A DNA stretch of 64,000 nucleotides, from NCBI GenBank assembly GCA_013360215.1, contig JABWCP010000004.1:186001-250000 (forward strand). The letters run 5' to 3'. The notes beneath the pieces are model-generated. The model saw only the letters and a program-made list of their open reading frames with translations. It did no database searches and was not told the origin of the DNA. Of the stretch, positions 9,359 to 17,708 are shown piece by piece. Position 1 is the stretch's first letter; every line of letters begins with the position of its first letter. The DNA comes from a bacterium (GTDB taxonomy: Bacteria; CLD3; SB21). A program made the position numbers and the translations under genes.

Positions 9359-10309
9359 ATGTTGAGTAAAAAATTAACTTTCTATATCAAAATAATCTTT
9401 ACGATAGCGTTCGTCGGGTACCTTATTTTCAAAGTTGATCCGGCGATGATTCGCGCAGATTTTTCTTCGGTCGCATGGGATTATTTTTGGATTGGCGCTG
9501 CATTGACTCTGCCCAATTTGCTTATTCAATGGTTAAAATGGCAATACCTTGTGCGTATGATAGATCCGGATGTTTCTCGGCGCAGTGTTTGGCGCTCATT
9601 GTTTGCAGGTTTTTCGATCGGTCTGATAACGCCCGGACGTATCGGAGAAATGGGTAAAGGTGTTTTTATTGATTCGCCGCAAAGAAAACTCATTATTGGT
9701 TTTGGTGTTATTGATAAAATATTATCTCAAATCGCGCTTGCCGTTTTCGGAGCCGTATCGCTCCTGTATCTTACAGAATTTGTTTTTGATTTTAATCGTC
9801 CGACGCAGTTGATCATTTTAGTATTTGTTTTTTGGGTTGTCGTCGCATTGGCTGTTATGATTTTTCGGCCATCAAGCATTCGATGGTTGATCGAAAAACT
9901 AAAATCATGGGTACGTTTTCTCCCGTGGAATCAACATATCACAGATGTGCTATCAGCGGCGGACGAATTTAAACGCCATCATTTTTGGCCGAGTTTACAC
10001 TATGCCTTATTATTTCAATGGATTGTTTTTATACAAATCTACTGTTTTGCCAATGCATTTCATTCGATTTCCTTTTGGGAAGCGTTATCCGCGGCGGCCG
10101 CGGCGATGTTCGTAAAAGCATTATTGCCCATCACTCTTATGGATATCGGGGTTCGGGAAGGTGCTTTAATATTTTTTCTCGGCAGATTCGGTGTCGATGC
10201 CGCTTCGGCATTCAATACGTCCGTAATGATTTTTGCAAGCAACGTGCTTTTACCGGGGCTGATAGGTGTTTTTTTTGTTTACAAATTTCGGTGGTTTCGT
10301 GAAAAATAA
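9359..10309 (+). CDS. Flippase-like integral membrane protein (UPF0104/LPG synthase TM family)
   Basis: The protein has about seven or eight hydrophobic segments and the family signatures IRADFSSVAWDYFW, SIGLITPGRIGEMGKG, and a C-terminal DIGVREGALIFFLG followed by NVLLPGLIGVFF. These belong to the lysylphosphatidylglycerol synthase transmembrane-region family, whose members are proposed to move lipids or build lipid-linked products. No soluble aminoacyltransferase domain is attached, so aminoacyl-lipid synthesis is unlikely. It begins 12 bases after the EnvC-like gene, and the following gene starts inside its last codons. Confidence 0.75.
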   Translation: MLSKKLTFYIKIIFTIAFVGYLIFKVDPAMIRADFSSVAWDYFWIGAALTLPNLLIQWLKWQYLVRMIDPDVSRRSVWRSLFAGFSIGLITPGRIGEMGKGVFIDSPQRKLIIGFGVIDKILSQIALAVFGAVSLLYLTEFVFDFNRPTQLIILVFVFWVVVALAVMIFRPSSIRWLIEKLKSWVRFLPWNQHITDVLSAADEFKRHHFWPSLHYALLFQWIVFIQIYCFANAFHSISFWEALSAAAAAMFVKALLPITLMDIGVREGALIFFLGRFGVDAASAFNTSVMIFASNVLLPGLIGVFFVYKFRWFREK

Positions 10310-10931
10310 TATTCCATTTCGATTTTACGGTATTACCGATCGTAAACGTATGATCGAAAGTCTTTTTCTTTCGCATCTGGATCGTGCCGTCAAAGCAGGG
10401 TTGAGGGCGCTTCAGATTCGTGAAAAAGACTTATCGCCTCGCGCATTGTACGAACTTACGGACAAGATACGAACAATATCCGCGACGCGCCGTGTTCGTA
10501 TTTTTATCAATGACAGAGTAGATATCGCTATGGCGCTTGATTTGGACGGCGTTCATCTTTCGACTCAAAGCATGCCTACATATAATGTTAGAAAACTGGT
10601 CGGCCCGGATAAACTGATCGGTGTATCTACACACGATCTGCACGAAGCCATTCACGCGGAAAATGAGGGCGCCGATTTTATCGTGATCGGCCCCATCGGT
10701 GAAACGCGATCCAAGCCGAAAGGCCATGCGGTGCTAAGCGAAAAAGAATTCGAAATAATTCGCGAAGAGGTCAAAATTCCCATATTCGTTCTCGGCGGCG
10801 TACAAACAAATAATATCTCACATTGGCTACAAAAAGGTGCTCATGGAGCAGCGGGAATTTCACTTTTGATGGATGATGAAAATTTGGAAGAACGTTTTTC
10901 AAATTTGAAAAGCACGCTTGGCAGTTTATAA
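10299..10931 (+). CDS. thiE: Thiamine-phosphate synthase (ThiE/TenI family)
   Basis: The family joins HMP pyrophosphate and thiazole phosphate to make thiamine phosphate. Recognisable motifs are LQIREKDL (pyrimidine site), FINDRVDIA and LDGVHLS (conserved Asn-Asp and metal region), GPIGETRSKPKG (phosphate loop) and FVLGGVQ near the end. The likely start is a GTG at 10299 that overlaps the end of the flippase-like gene by 11 bases; a longer in-frame version from 10266 would add residues unlike the family. TenI proteins share the fold but not always the activity, so catalysis is inferred from the intact motifs. ThiD lies about 47 kb away on the other strand. No TPP riboswitch is visible upstream. 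Confidence 0.8.
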   Translation: MKNNIPFRFYGITDRKRMIESLFLSHLDRAVKAGLRALQIREKDLSPRALYELTDKIRTISATRRVRIFINDRVDIAMALDLDGVHLSTQSMPTYNVRKLVGPDKLIGVSTHDLHEAIHAENEGADFIVIGPIGETRSKPKGHAVLSEKEFEIIREEVKIPIFVLGGVQTNNISHWLQKGAHGAAGISLLMDDENLEERFSNLKSTLGSL

Positions 10932-10936
10932 ATCAA

Positions 10937-11542
10937 ATGAAAAAAACCGAAGCGATTATTTTTGCAGCCGGTCAGGCATCACGGTATGGTGATAATAAAT
11001 TACTATTACCCATCGGCGATGTACCGGCAATGATATACGCTATCCGCACATTACGCGCAGCCGGTGTTGATCGTGTTACTGTTATTACGGGCGCTTATCA
11101 CGATACGATAAAACAAACCTTAATCAGAGAGTTTGTTCGGATTTTTTTTAATCCTCGACACGTCGAAGGGATGAGTGCAACGATTCGCTTTTCAATTCAA
11201 CAAATAGATCAAAGTTCGGAATCCATTTTGTTCCTTCCCGGCGATGTACCTTTGTTTTCACGGCAAACGATCAAAGCCATGTTGCAACATGGTTTAACGC
11301 ATCGCATTGTAATACCCCGGTATCAGGGAAAAAAAGGGCATCCTGTTTTAGTGGATCGAAAAATTGCCGAGGAATGTCTGGAAACCGGTTTAGAAAAACC
11401 GCTTTACGAAGTGATTCAAAATCATCAAAACGAGGTTTTTTACCAAGACGGTGATGATCAAGGCGTTGTTTTGGACATTGATACGCGGGAAGACTACGAT
11501 ATCATCTTGAGTTATTTCAAAACAACTTATGTATCGTATTGA
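10937..11542 (+). CDS. MobA/MocA-like nucleotidyltransferase
   Basis: The N-terminus AIIFAAGQASRYGDNKLLLP is the nucleotide-binding loop of the NTP_transf_3 family, although the usual GxGxRxG is relaxed. It is followed by LRAAGVDRVTVITG, FLPGDVPLFS (metal-binding Asp) and KKGHPVLVDR. The closest described relatives transfer CMP or GMP to molybdopterin (MocA/MobA). No other molybdenum cofactor gene is present in the window, so the substrate is uncertain. It starts 5 bases after thiE, and its 3' end overlaps the convergent PAP2 gene by 26 bases. Confidence 0.7.
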   Translation: MKKTEAIIFAAGQASRYGDNKLLLPIGDVPAMIYAIRTLRAAGVDRVTVITGAYHDTIKQTLIREFVRIFFNPRHVEGMSATIRFSIQQIDQSSESILFLPGDVPLFSRQTIKAMLQHGLTHRIVIPRYQGKKGHPVLVDRKIAEECLETGLEKPLYEVIQNHQNEVFYQDGDDQGVVLDIDTREDYDIILSYFKTTYVSY

Positions 11543-12122
11543 GAATTGGCTTTTGTAGTTTGAATGTGAGATACGAAGTGCCTACCCCGATAAGAGCGCC
11601 GGCTAAAACATCGCCCGGATAATGCATTCCCATCTTGATGCGGCTGTAGCCGACGACCCCCGCCCACGCATACGAAGGAACAATCACGTACCACTTGGGA
11701 TAAGCTAAAGAAAGAGACGTTGCAATATTGAACGCCGAACTGGTGTGTCCTGATGGAAAAGAAGCCGAGCGCTCGGTGCTTCCGACCGTATGGACATTGT
11801 TAAGCGCTTTGTATGGACGTTCACGGTTTATCGCAGCTTTCATGCTGTAGGTTATAGCCAGATTCGTCAGCGCGGATGTCGTCATCAGAATACCCGCATC
11901 ACGCATGTAAGTGTCTTTTCGCAAAAGCCCGGTTGCAACAAAACTGAGCGGAGTGACTATATAAATGGGTTTAACGGACCGGCTTTGAAATTCATAAAAA
12001 CGGTCCCAGCCGGGCGAATGATGTTTATTGATAGCCTTGAATAATCGTGCGTCAATATTTTGTGAATGCAGCGAAACCTGTAGCGATAAAACAAAACAAA
12101 AAAAACCGAGAATGATTCTCAT
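11517..12122 (-). CDS. PAP2-family phosphatase, exported or membrane-bound
   Basis: All three phosphatase signatures are present: K-A-A-I-N-R-E-R-P, F-P-S-G-H-T, and S-R-I-K-M-G-M-H-Y-P-G-D. Such enzymes remove phosphate from lipid phosphates such as phosphatidate or undecaprenyl diphosphate. The chosen ATG forms an ATGA overlap with the stop of the thioesterase gene and opens a clean signal-like hydrophobic segment (IILGFFCFVLSLQVSLHSQ). A start at 12140 would add six residues. It is the last gene of the accA unit. The hydrophobic regions are moderate in number, so a periplasm-facing enzyme is likely. Confidence 0.82.
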   Translation of the reverse strand: MRIILGFFCFVLSLQVSLHSQNIDARLFKAINKHHSPGWDRFYEFQSRSVKPIYIVTPLSFVATGLLRKDTYMRDAGILMTTSALTNLAITYSMKAAINRERPYKALNNVHTVGSTERSASFPSGHTSSAFNIATSLSLAYPKWYVIVPSYAWAGVVGYSRIKMGMHYPGDVLAGALIGVGTSYLTFKLQKPILNTIHKLF

Positions 12123-12517
12123 ATACCTTTTTTTAAGCATGCGATAAACTCCTTTGGCGGACGTACAGGTTTGTTTTGACGATCTGTAAATGCGTGGGTG
12201 GTAAAACCGCGTGCAACAGATTCGCTGTCACGATAACAGGTGTAAGCTATGGTTGTGCGAATACCTTCTTGCGACGCAATCCAGGCATCAATATGCACCG
12301 TATCGTCATAATGTACTGAACGCAAATAATCCACTTCGATACGAATCACGGGCATAAAAATACCTTCGGATTCTAATCGTTTGTAAGAGTAGCCAAGTTC
12401 ACGGATGAGTTCAGTACGCCCGACTTCCATCCATGGCAAATAACTGCCATGATAAGCGACGCGCATGCTATCGGTTTCCGCGTAGCGAACGCGGACAGTG
12501 GTTCGTGTGATTTTCAA
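12119..12517 (-). CDS. YbgC/FadM-type acyl-CoA thioesterase (hot-dog fold)
   Basis: The N-terminal pattern RVRYAETDSMRVAYHGSYL carries the aspartate and the Tyr-His-x-x-Tyr segment of 4-hydroxybenzoyl-CoA thioesterase-like enzymes, followed by EVGRTELIRELG. The length of 132 residues is normal. These enzymes hydrolyse short or medium acyl-CoA or acyl-ACP. It lies 15 bases downstream of accA and overlaps the following phosphatase by 4 bases, so all three are probably co-expressed in lipid metabolism. Confidence 0.85.
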   Translation of the reverse strand: MKITRTTVRVRYAETDSMRVAYHGSYLPWMEVGRTELIRELGYSYKRLESEGIFMPVIRIEVDYLRSVHYDDTVHIDAWIASQEGIRTTIAYTCYRDSESVARGFTTHAFTDRQNKPVRPPKEFIACLKKGI

Positions 12518-12532
12518 ATGATCAACATAATT

Positions 12533-13489
12533 TTAGGCACTCATCTCGCCCCAGCGACCCATTTTGGAATATTTTTCCATACGCTGATCAAGTAATTGCT
12601 CAACAGAAAGTTTTTCCAATTCGGCAAAATTATGCATTACAGCTTCTTTAAGATATTGTGCCGCAAGATCATAGTTTCGATTAGCGCCGCCAACCGGTTC
12701 TTGTATTTTGTCGTCAACGACATCAAATCGGATGAGATCATCTGCTGTAAGCTTGAGTTCGGATGCGGCTCTTTCTTTATATTCCCATGTGCGCCATAAA
12801 ATGCTGGAACAGGATTCCGGAGCGATGACGGAGTACCATGTGTTTTCCATCATGAGAATTTTGTCGCCGACACCGATACCCAATGCGCCTCCGGAAGCGC
12901 CTTCACCGATAACTACACAAATGATCGGTACGGGGAGGCGTGACATTTCCAAAAGATTGCGTGCGATGGCTTCCGCCTGCCCGCGTTCCTCGGCTTCGAT
13001 GCCGGGATACGCACCGGGCGTATCGATCAGGGTAAGAATCGGTCGTTTAAATTTGGCGGCCATGTGCATCAGGCGCATGGCTTTACGATAACCTTCGGGA
13101 TTGGGCATACCAAAATTGCGATAAACATGGCTTTTGGTGTCTTTTCCTTTTTGCTGTCCGATGATCATAACTTCTTTTCCGTCAATGCGTCCTATTCCGC
13201 TGACGATCGCATGGTCATCTCCGAAAAGGCGGTCCCCGTGCAATTCCATAAACCCGTCGGATATACGTTCGATATAGTCGAGGGATCGCGGGCGCTCGGG
13301 ATGACGCGCCAGTTGCACTTTCTGCCAAGGCGTGAGGTTGGCGTAAATCTCTTTACGCATCGCTTCAAGTTTATTTTGCAGCGCTTCGATTTCCGGTGTT
13401 ATGTCCACATTGGCATGGGCCGACTTCATGTCGGCGATCTGCGCTTCGAGATCAAAGATGGGTTTTTCAAAATCCAATATTACAGGCAC
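12533..13489 (-). CDS. accA: Acetyl-CoA carboxylase carboxyltransferase subunit alpha
   Basis: AccA is the alpha half of the carboxyltransferase that makes malonyl-CoA for fatty acid synthesis; the beta subunit AccD is not in this window. The sequence contains the typical N-terminal helix ([14 protein letters not shown]), the crotonase-like core with RMGPNPEG-like [35 protein letters not shown] and [12 protein letters not shown], and [17 protein letters not shown] near the end. The length of 318 residues is normal. The start is a GTG preceded by a strong AGGAGG; no ATG competes. A hairpin terminator separates it from the upstream glycosyltransferase, so it probably has its own promoter. Confidence 0.95.
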   Translation of the reverse strand: MPVILDFEKPIFDLEAQIADMKSAHANVDITPEIEALQNKLEAMRKEIYANLTPWQKVQLARHPERPRSLDYIERISDGFMELHGDRLFGDDHAIVSGIGRIDGKEVMIIGQQKGKDTKSHVYRNFGMPNPEGYRKAMRLMHMAAKFKRPILTLIDTPGAYPGIEAEERGQAEAIARNLLEMSRLPVPIICVVIGEGASGGALGIGVGDKILMMENTWYSVIAPESCSSILWRTWEYKERAASELKLTADDLIRFDVVDDKIQEPVGGANRNYDLAAQYLKEAVMHNFAELEKLSVEQLLDQRMEKYSKMGRWGEMSA

Positions 13490-13510
13490 GTTGATTCTCC
13501 TCCTGATTCA

Positions 13511-13541
13511 CAAAAAAAATTTGCATACGACTGTACGCAAA
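13511..13541 (-). terminator. Terminator between glycosyltransferase and accA
   Basis: Read on the minus strand, TTTGCGTAC, a 4-base loop and GTATGCAAA form a 9-bp stem (one G-T pair) followed by eight T residues. It lies just after the stop of the glycosyltransferase and before the ribosome-binding site of accA. Confidence 0.65.
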
Positions 13542-13553
13542 CCGTCAAACGGG

Positions 13554-14285
13554 CTATATCTTACCAAAAAAGTGTTTTATTCGCAATTTCCAAACGAGCA
13601 ATAAACCTTCGCGAATAATGTTGGTGGACATCTTGGAATATCCGACGGTGCGGTCGTAAAAAATGATGGGTGTTTCTATGATTCTAAATTTTTTTAACCA
13701 TGTTCGATAATTCATTTCGATTTGAAACGAATAACCGCTGGCACTGACTTTGGTCAAATCCATCGAAGATAGCACCGAGCGACGGAAGCATTTATAACCT
13801 GCAGTAGCATCCATGATCGGCATACCGGTAACCATACGCGCATACATATTACCAAAATAACTGATGAGCAAGCGCTTAAGCGGCCAGTTGATTACATTTA
13901 CACCGTTTATATAGCGTGAACCGATCACCAGATCATTATCGCGAATAAGACGGAACATATCTTTCAGGTAACTTGGATCATGCGAAAGATCAGCATCCAT
14001 TTCGAGAATGTACTCATACCCGCGTTCCAAAGCCCAAGAGAACCCTGCCACGTAAGCTTTACCGAGACCTTGTTTACCCGGACGAGATAAAAGATGTACC
14101 CGTGTATCGTTTTTTTGTATAGCTTGGACGCGATCCGCCGTCCCATCGGGCGAACTGTCGTCCACGACTAATATCTCCGGTGCGACCTGATACTCTGAAA
14201 AATCCAATGCAAAAATGCGTTGGATTAAAACAGGGATGTTTTCTGCTTCGTTGTATGTGGGAACAACGATCAGCGCACGCGTCAT
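13554..14285 (-). CDS. Polyprenol/dolichol-phosphate mannosyltransferase (GT2)
   Basis: The GT-A signatures are VVPTYNEAENI, LVVDDSSPDGTAD, LEMDADLSHDP (the metal-binding DxD-like motif) and VIGSRYINGV, followed by GYKCFRRSVL. This order and the 243-residue length match Dpm1-type polyprenol monophosphomannose synthases, which load mannose from GDP-mannose onto a lipid phosphate at the membrane. No transmembrane domain is attached. It follows the PurE-like gene by 10 bases. Other GT2 acceptors are possible. Confidence 0.82.
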   Translation of the reverse strand: MTRALIVVPTYNEAENIPVLIQRIFALDFSEYQVAPEILVVDDSSPDGTADRVQAIQKNDTRVHLLSRPGKQGLGKAYVAGFSWALERGYEYILEMDADLSHDPSYLKDMFRLIRDNDLVIGSRYINGVNVINWPLKRLLISYFGNMYARMVTGMPIMDATAGYKCFRRSVLSSMDLTKVSASGYSFQIEMNYRTWLKKFRIIETPIIFYDRTVGYSKMSTNIIREGLLLVWKLRIKHFFGKI

Positions 14286-14295
14286 AGATTGTTCC

Positions 14296-14763
14296 TTATA
14301 TAAAGCGGCAACCGTTTTGTTTGTATAGTTTAAGACGATCCATCAGGTGATTGTCCGAGAATGCCAAAAACTGCGCCGCCAAAATAGCGGCATTTTTGCC
14401 GCCGGTAGGGTACGATGAAACGACTGCAACCGGCGCTCCTTCCGGCATTTCGACAGATGTGATAATGGCCTCCCGATCGACGAAACCTTCTTTGCCGATG
14501 GGAATGGCAATCACCGGAAGATGCGTGTAAGCCGCGATCATAGCTGCCAGTTTGGATTGAAGGCTGCTGGTTGCGATAAAAATTTTTATGCCTCGCTCCG
14601 GAGCTTTCTGCATAAACTCCTGCAGCTCTGGCGGATCCAGTAATGGCGTGAAAACTTTGACTTCACAATGCAATCCAAAACGATCCAAAGTTTCTTTGCA
14701 GCCTTTGATGTATTCCGATTCCTGTGTCGAATGAATAATAATAGCTATTTCGGTTAGATTCAT
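14296..14763 (-). CDS. Divergent PurE-like (AIR carboxylase fold) protein
   Basis: The whole 155-residue chain aligns by eye with PurE: an N-terminal beta-strand and loop, ERGIKIFIATSSLQSK where PurE has its AGGAAH region, LPVIAIPIGKEG, and a C-terminal GGKNAAILAAQFLA that matches the conserved GAGAKNAGLLAAQIL region. The residues that bind substrate in PurE are not kept: the GSxSD loop reads H-S-T-Q-E, and the SAHRTP motif with its catalytic histidine reads F-T-P-L-L-D-P-P. It may be a paralogue with a new role or an inactive relative. It heads the minus-strand unit, divergent from the M3 peptidase gene. Confidence 0.7.
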   Translation of the reverse strand: MNLTEIAIIIHSTQESEYIKGCKETLDRFGLHCEVKVFTPLLDPPELQEFMQKAPERGIKIFIATSSLQSKLAAMIAAYTHLPVIAIPIGKEGFVDREAIITSVEMPEGAPVAVVSSYPTGGKNAAILAAQFLAFSDNHLMDRLKLYKQNGCRFI

Positions 14764-14856
14764 AACTCATCGGTTTGGATAAACTTAAGGCAAAAATTAA
14801 CATACCCTACGTAAACTACAATACAAAAGTTTTAAGACATCATTATATGCTTTTGT

Positions 14857-14885
14857 TTGAACATGGTTGGTTATATAACTATAGT
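14857..14885 (+). promoter_or_regulatory. Candidate sigma70-like promoter for the M3 peptidase
   Basis: TTGAAC and TATAGT are separated by exactly 17 bases within an AT-rich divergent intergenic region. The region also holds an AGGAG ribosome-binding site just before the peptidase ATG. The assignment is by consensus match only; FCB bacteria can use different core promoter sequences. Confidence 0.35.
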
Positions 14886-14996
14886 TAAAACTAATTTTTT
14901 ATAAAATAACCGGAACTTTATGTATATCTTTTCGTATGACCGGTACCCGATATCATCGGAATCTATTCTTATTTTAAATATACCATAGGAGTAACC

Positions 14997-17063
14997 ATGA
15001 AACGAAACCTTTTAATGTTGGCGTTTGTCATTGTGACGGCATCGCTTAGTGCCGGTGAACCCAATGTCAATCCGCTGATGGCCGGATTTAATCAAAACAT
15101 TGACTTCAATGTTTTGACCCCGGAACACATCAAAACCTCATCCGAGACCATCATTGAAAAATCGAAAACGACGTTATCGGGCATTTTTTCCATTCCCAAA
15201 GAAAAACGCTCGTTTGACAACACCATGCTCGCTATTGATAATATGTACAACGACTACGGCAAGGTTTCGTACAATATCTATCTTATGGCCAATGCCCACC
15301 CGGATAAAGCAACGCGCGAACAAGCTTTAGCCAGCCTTAGCGTATTGGATAAATTTGACAATGAAATTTCGTTGGATGAAAATTTATACCGCGCAGTGAA
15401 AGAATATGCCGAAAGCCCAGAGGCCAAAAAACTCCAAGGATTTAAAAAGAAATATCTTGAAGAAACGCTTCGCGATTTCGAACGAAACGGTTTTGCTTTA
15501 TCCAAAGAAAAAAGAGATCAACTGAAAACCATGCAGGATCGTCTTTCCGATCTGGGTATCGCTTTCAATCGTAATATTGCGGAATCTGCGGATACGCTTT
15601 TTGTAAGCGAAGAAGAAATGAAAGGTTTGCCGGATGATTATAAGAGCGCACGTAAAATGTCCGACGGGCGCTATAGGATAGATATGACCTATCCTTCGTA
15701 TGTGCCTTTTATGAAGTATAGCCAATCCGAATCGGCACGTAAAGCATTGTATGTCAAATATAATAACCGCTCTGTTGATAAAAACCTTCAAGTGCTTCGT
15801 GATCTGGTTGGCCAGCGGCAAGAGATGGCTGCGCTTCTGGGTTATAAAACGTACGGACAATATCGCGTCGAAGACCGTATGGCAAAAAAACCTGAAAATG
15901 TTTGGAATTTTGAAAGCGCATTGATTGATAAGGTAAAAGAAAAAGCGCGCCGTGACTATGATGAATTATTAGCGGTAAAGCGCAATTATCTCAAAGACGC
16001 TTCCGCGTCTGTTATCAATCCCTGGGAATCGAGTTTTTACAACGGTATTCTGATGCGTGAGAAATACAGCGTTGACGACGAAAAGATCAAAGAATATTTT
16101 GAACTGAACAACGTTACCGAGGGTTTGTTTAAAATATCGCAAAAACTTTTTGATGTGGAGTTTTCAGAAATAAAAAACCCGTCGGTTTGGCACAGTGATG
16201 TGCGCATGTTTGAGGTGCGAAAAAAAGGTAAAGTAATAGCACATTTTTATTTTGATCTTTTTCCGCGGCCTAATAAATACGGTCACGCCGCATGCTTTGG
16301 CATGGTTAAAGGTAAATTAACCCCCAATGGTTACCAACTTCCGGCGGCGACTTTGGAATGTAATTTTCCTGCACCGAGCGGCGATCGCCCATCGCTGATG
16401 TACCACTCGGCCGGTAGCGCTTCAGTTGAAACGTTCTTCCATGAATTCGGACATGTCCTCCACAACATATTGACAACTTCGGAATTGTATTCACAATCCG
16501 GTACGGCCGTACCGCGTGACTTTGTAGAAGCGCCTTCGCAGATTTTTGAAAACTGGGTGTGGAATTATGATGTAGTAAAAATGTTTGCCAAACATTACAA
16601 AACCGGCGAAGTATTGCCCAAAGCGATGTTCGATAAAATGGTCGCCGCCAAAAATGTCGGTTCCGGCATCGGTGCATTACAACAGGTTTTTTATGGTATG
16701 GTAGATTTTACGTTGCATGACAAATGGAATCCTAAAGGTGCCGAAACATCTACGGATATCGTGAAGCGTTTGCAAAACGAAATCACTCTTTTTCCTTACC
16801 TCGAAGGGACTAATTTTCAAGCTTCATTTGGCCATCTCAATGGGTACGGTGCCGGTTATTACGGATATCTTTGGTCAGAAGTATATGCCGCTGATATGTT
16901 CTCCGTTTTTGAAAAAAATGGCGTAATGGATCAAAAAACCGGCTTACGTTACAGAGATATTATTCTGGCACGTGGCGGTTCGGAGGATCCGTATGCGTTG
17001 GTAAAAGAATTTTTGGGACGTGAACCGAATCAGGAAGCATTTCTGAAATCACTGGGTTTATAA
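14997..17063 (+). CDS. M3-family zinc oligopeptidase (Dcp/OpdA-like), exported
   Basis: A signal peptide (LLMLAFVIVTASLSAGE) precedes a typical M3 peptidase of 688 residues. The zinc motif H-E-F-G-H falls at residues 482-486, preceded by the conserved S-V-E-T-F-F, and the third-ligand region FVEAPSQIFENW follows. The C-terminal GAGYYGYLWSEVYAADMF is also diagnostic. These enzymes degrade short peptides; export suggests a periplasmic peptide-scavenging role. Peptidyl-dipeptidase and oligopeptidase A relatives cannot be told apart by eye. It stands alone between a candidate promoter and a strong terminator. Confidence 0.9.
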   Translation: MKRNLLMLAFVIVTASLSAGEPNVNPLMAGFNQNIDFNVLTPEHIKTSSETIIEKSKTTLSGIFSIPKEKRSFDNTMLAIDNMYNDYGKVSYNIYLMANAHPDKATREQALASLSVLDKFDNEISLDENLYRAVKEYAESPEAKKLQGFKKKYLEETLRDFERNGFALSKEKRDQLKTMQDRLSDLGIAFNRNIAESADTLFVSEEEMKGLPDDYKSARKMSDGRYRIDMTYPSYVPFMKYSQSESARKALYVKYNNRSVDKNLQVLRDLVGQRQEMAALLGYKTYGQYRVEDRMAKKPENVWNFESALIDKVKEKARRDYDELLAVKRNYLKDASASVINPWESSFYNGILMREKYSVDDEKIKEYFELNNVTEGLFKISQKLFDVEFSEIKNPSVWHSDVRMFEVRKKGKVIAHFYFDLFPRPNKYGHAACFGMVKGKLTPNGYQLPAATLECNFPAPSGDRPSLMYHSAGSASVETFFHEFGHVLHNILTTSELYSQSGTAVPRDFVEAPSQIFENWVWNYDVVKMFAKHYKTGEVLPKAMFDKMVAAKNVGSGIGALQQVFYGMVDFTLHDKWNPKGAETSTDIVKRLQNEITLFPYLEGTNFQASFGHLNGYGAGYYGYLWSEVYAADMFSVFEKNGVMDQKTGLRYRDIILARGGSEDPYALVKEFLGREPNQEAFLKSLGL

Positions 17064-17095
17064 ATAATAAATAGCACATCTGCCCTACAAGGGAG

Positions 17096-17141
17096 GGTTA
17101 CCCGTTAAGACACAAAAGGTCTTTTCGGGTAACCATTTTTA
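17096..17141 (+). terminator. Rho-independent terminator after the M3 peptidase
   Basis: GGTTACCCG pairs with CGGGTAACC around a second inner stem (AAGAC with GTCTT), giving a long hairpin followed by a T-rich tract. It isolates the peptidase from the complex I operon. Confidence 0.88.
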
Positions 17142-17173
17142 TTTTTATCAACTTACCTGTTGGGAAATATCTG

Positions 17174-17202
17174 TTGCACTTTATTAGCAAAATTCTTAAA
17201 AT
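17174..17202 (+). promoter_or_regulatory. Weak candidate promoter for the nuo operon
   Basis: TTGCAC and TAAAAT lie 17 bases apart in the AT-rich stretch between the terminator and nuoA. The -10 match is good and the -35 match poor. Other TTG-containing hexamers nearby compete, so the exact start point is uncertain. Confidence 0.25.
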
Positions 17203-17274
17203 TGTCCGCTTTTTAAAATGTTGCTTTCCAAAAATTTGACTTAAAAATAGAGCTTTTTCAGCACGAGGTTTCCC

Positions 17275-17667
17275 ATGCTCTTCATCCTCCAGGACGGGCC
17301 CGTCTATCTCAATTATCTTCCGGTTCTTGTACTTATGGCGTTGGCTATTATTATCCCGATTGCCATATTGATACTATCCCGGCTTCTCGGTCCCTACAAG
17401 CCTAATGAACGAAAACTTTCGGTTTATGAATCCGGTATGCCGCCTGTCGGGGATGCCCACCCTAAGTTTTCAGTGAAGTTTTATCTTATCGCCATGCTTT
17501 TTATCCTTTTTGATATAGAAATTGTTTTTATGTATCCGTGGGCCGTGATTTACAACAAGTGGGTGTCGGTAAGTACTTTTATTCTCATCGAAGGATTGGT
17601 TTTTATCGGTATTCTGCTTGTAGGTTATGCGTATGCGTGGAAAAAAGGCGCACTGGAGTGGGAATAA
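17275..17667 (+). CDS. nuoA: NADH-quinone oxidoreductase subunit A
   Basis: A small three-helix membrane subunit of complex I. It has the conserved loop Y-E-S-G-M-P-P-V-G-D (usual form YECG), KFSVKFYLIAMLFILFDIE and the acidic FDIEIVF helix, and ends in KKGALEWE. The length of 130 residues is normal. GAGG lies before the ATG. It opens the nuo cluster. Unlike the usual order, the next gene is nuoC rather than nuoB, after only 41 bases. The family's loop cysteine is replaced by serine here. Confidence 0.95.
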   Translation: MLFILQDGPVYLNYLPVLVLMALAIIIPIAILILSRLLGPYKPNERKLSVYESGMPPVGDAHPKFSVKFYLIAMLFILFDIEIVFMYPWAVIYNKWVSVSTFILIEGLVFIGILLVGYAYAWKKGALEWE

Positions 17668-17708
17668 AACTCCTGAATTAGATAACATCAATCGCACTGA
17701 GAAATATT

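Noticed and set aside
10299..10931. TPP riboswitch for thiE (and for thiD at 57967)
   Set aside because: thiE starts inside the preceding gene, and the 15 bases upstream of thiD are too short; no TPP-like conserved core was seen.
13064..13618. 184-residue plus-strand open frame across accA and the next gap
   Set aside because: It lies antisense to the strongly conserved accA and has no recognisable domain.
17668..17708. A hidden nuoB between nuoA and nuoC
   Set aside because: Only 41 bases are available, and no four-cysteine NuoB motif was found elsewhere in the window.
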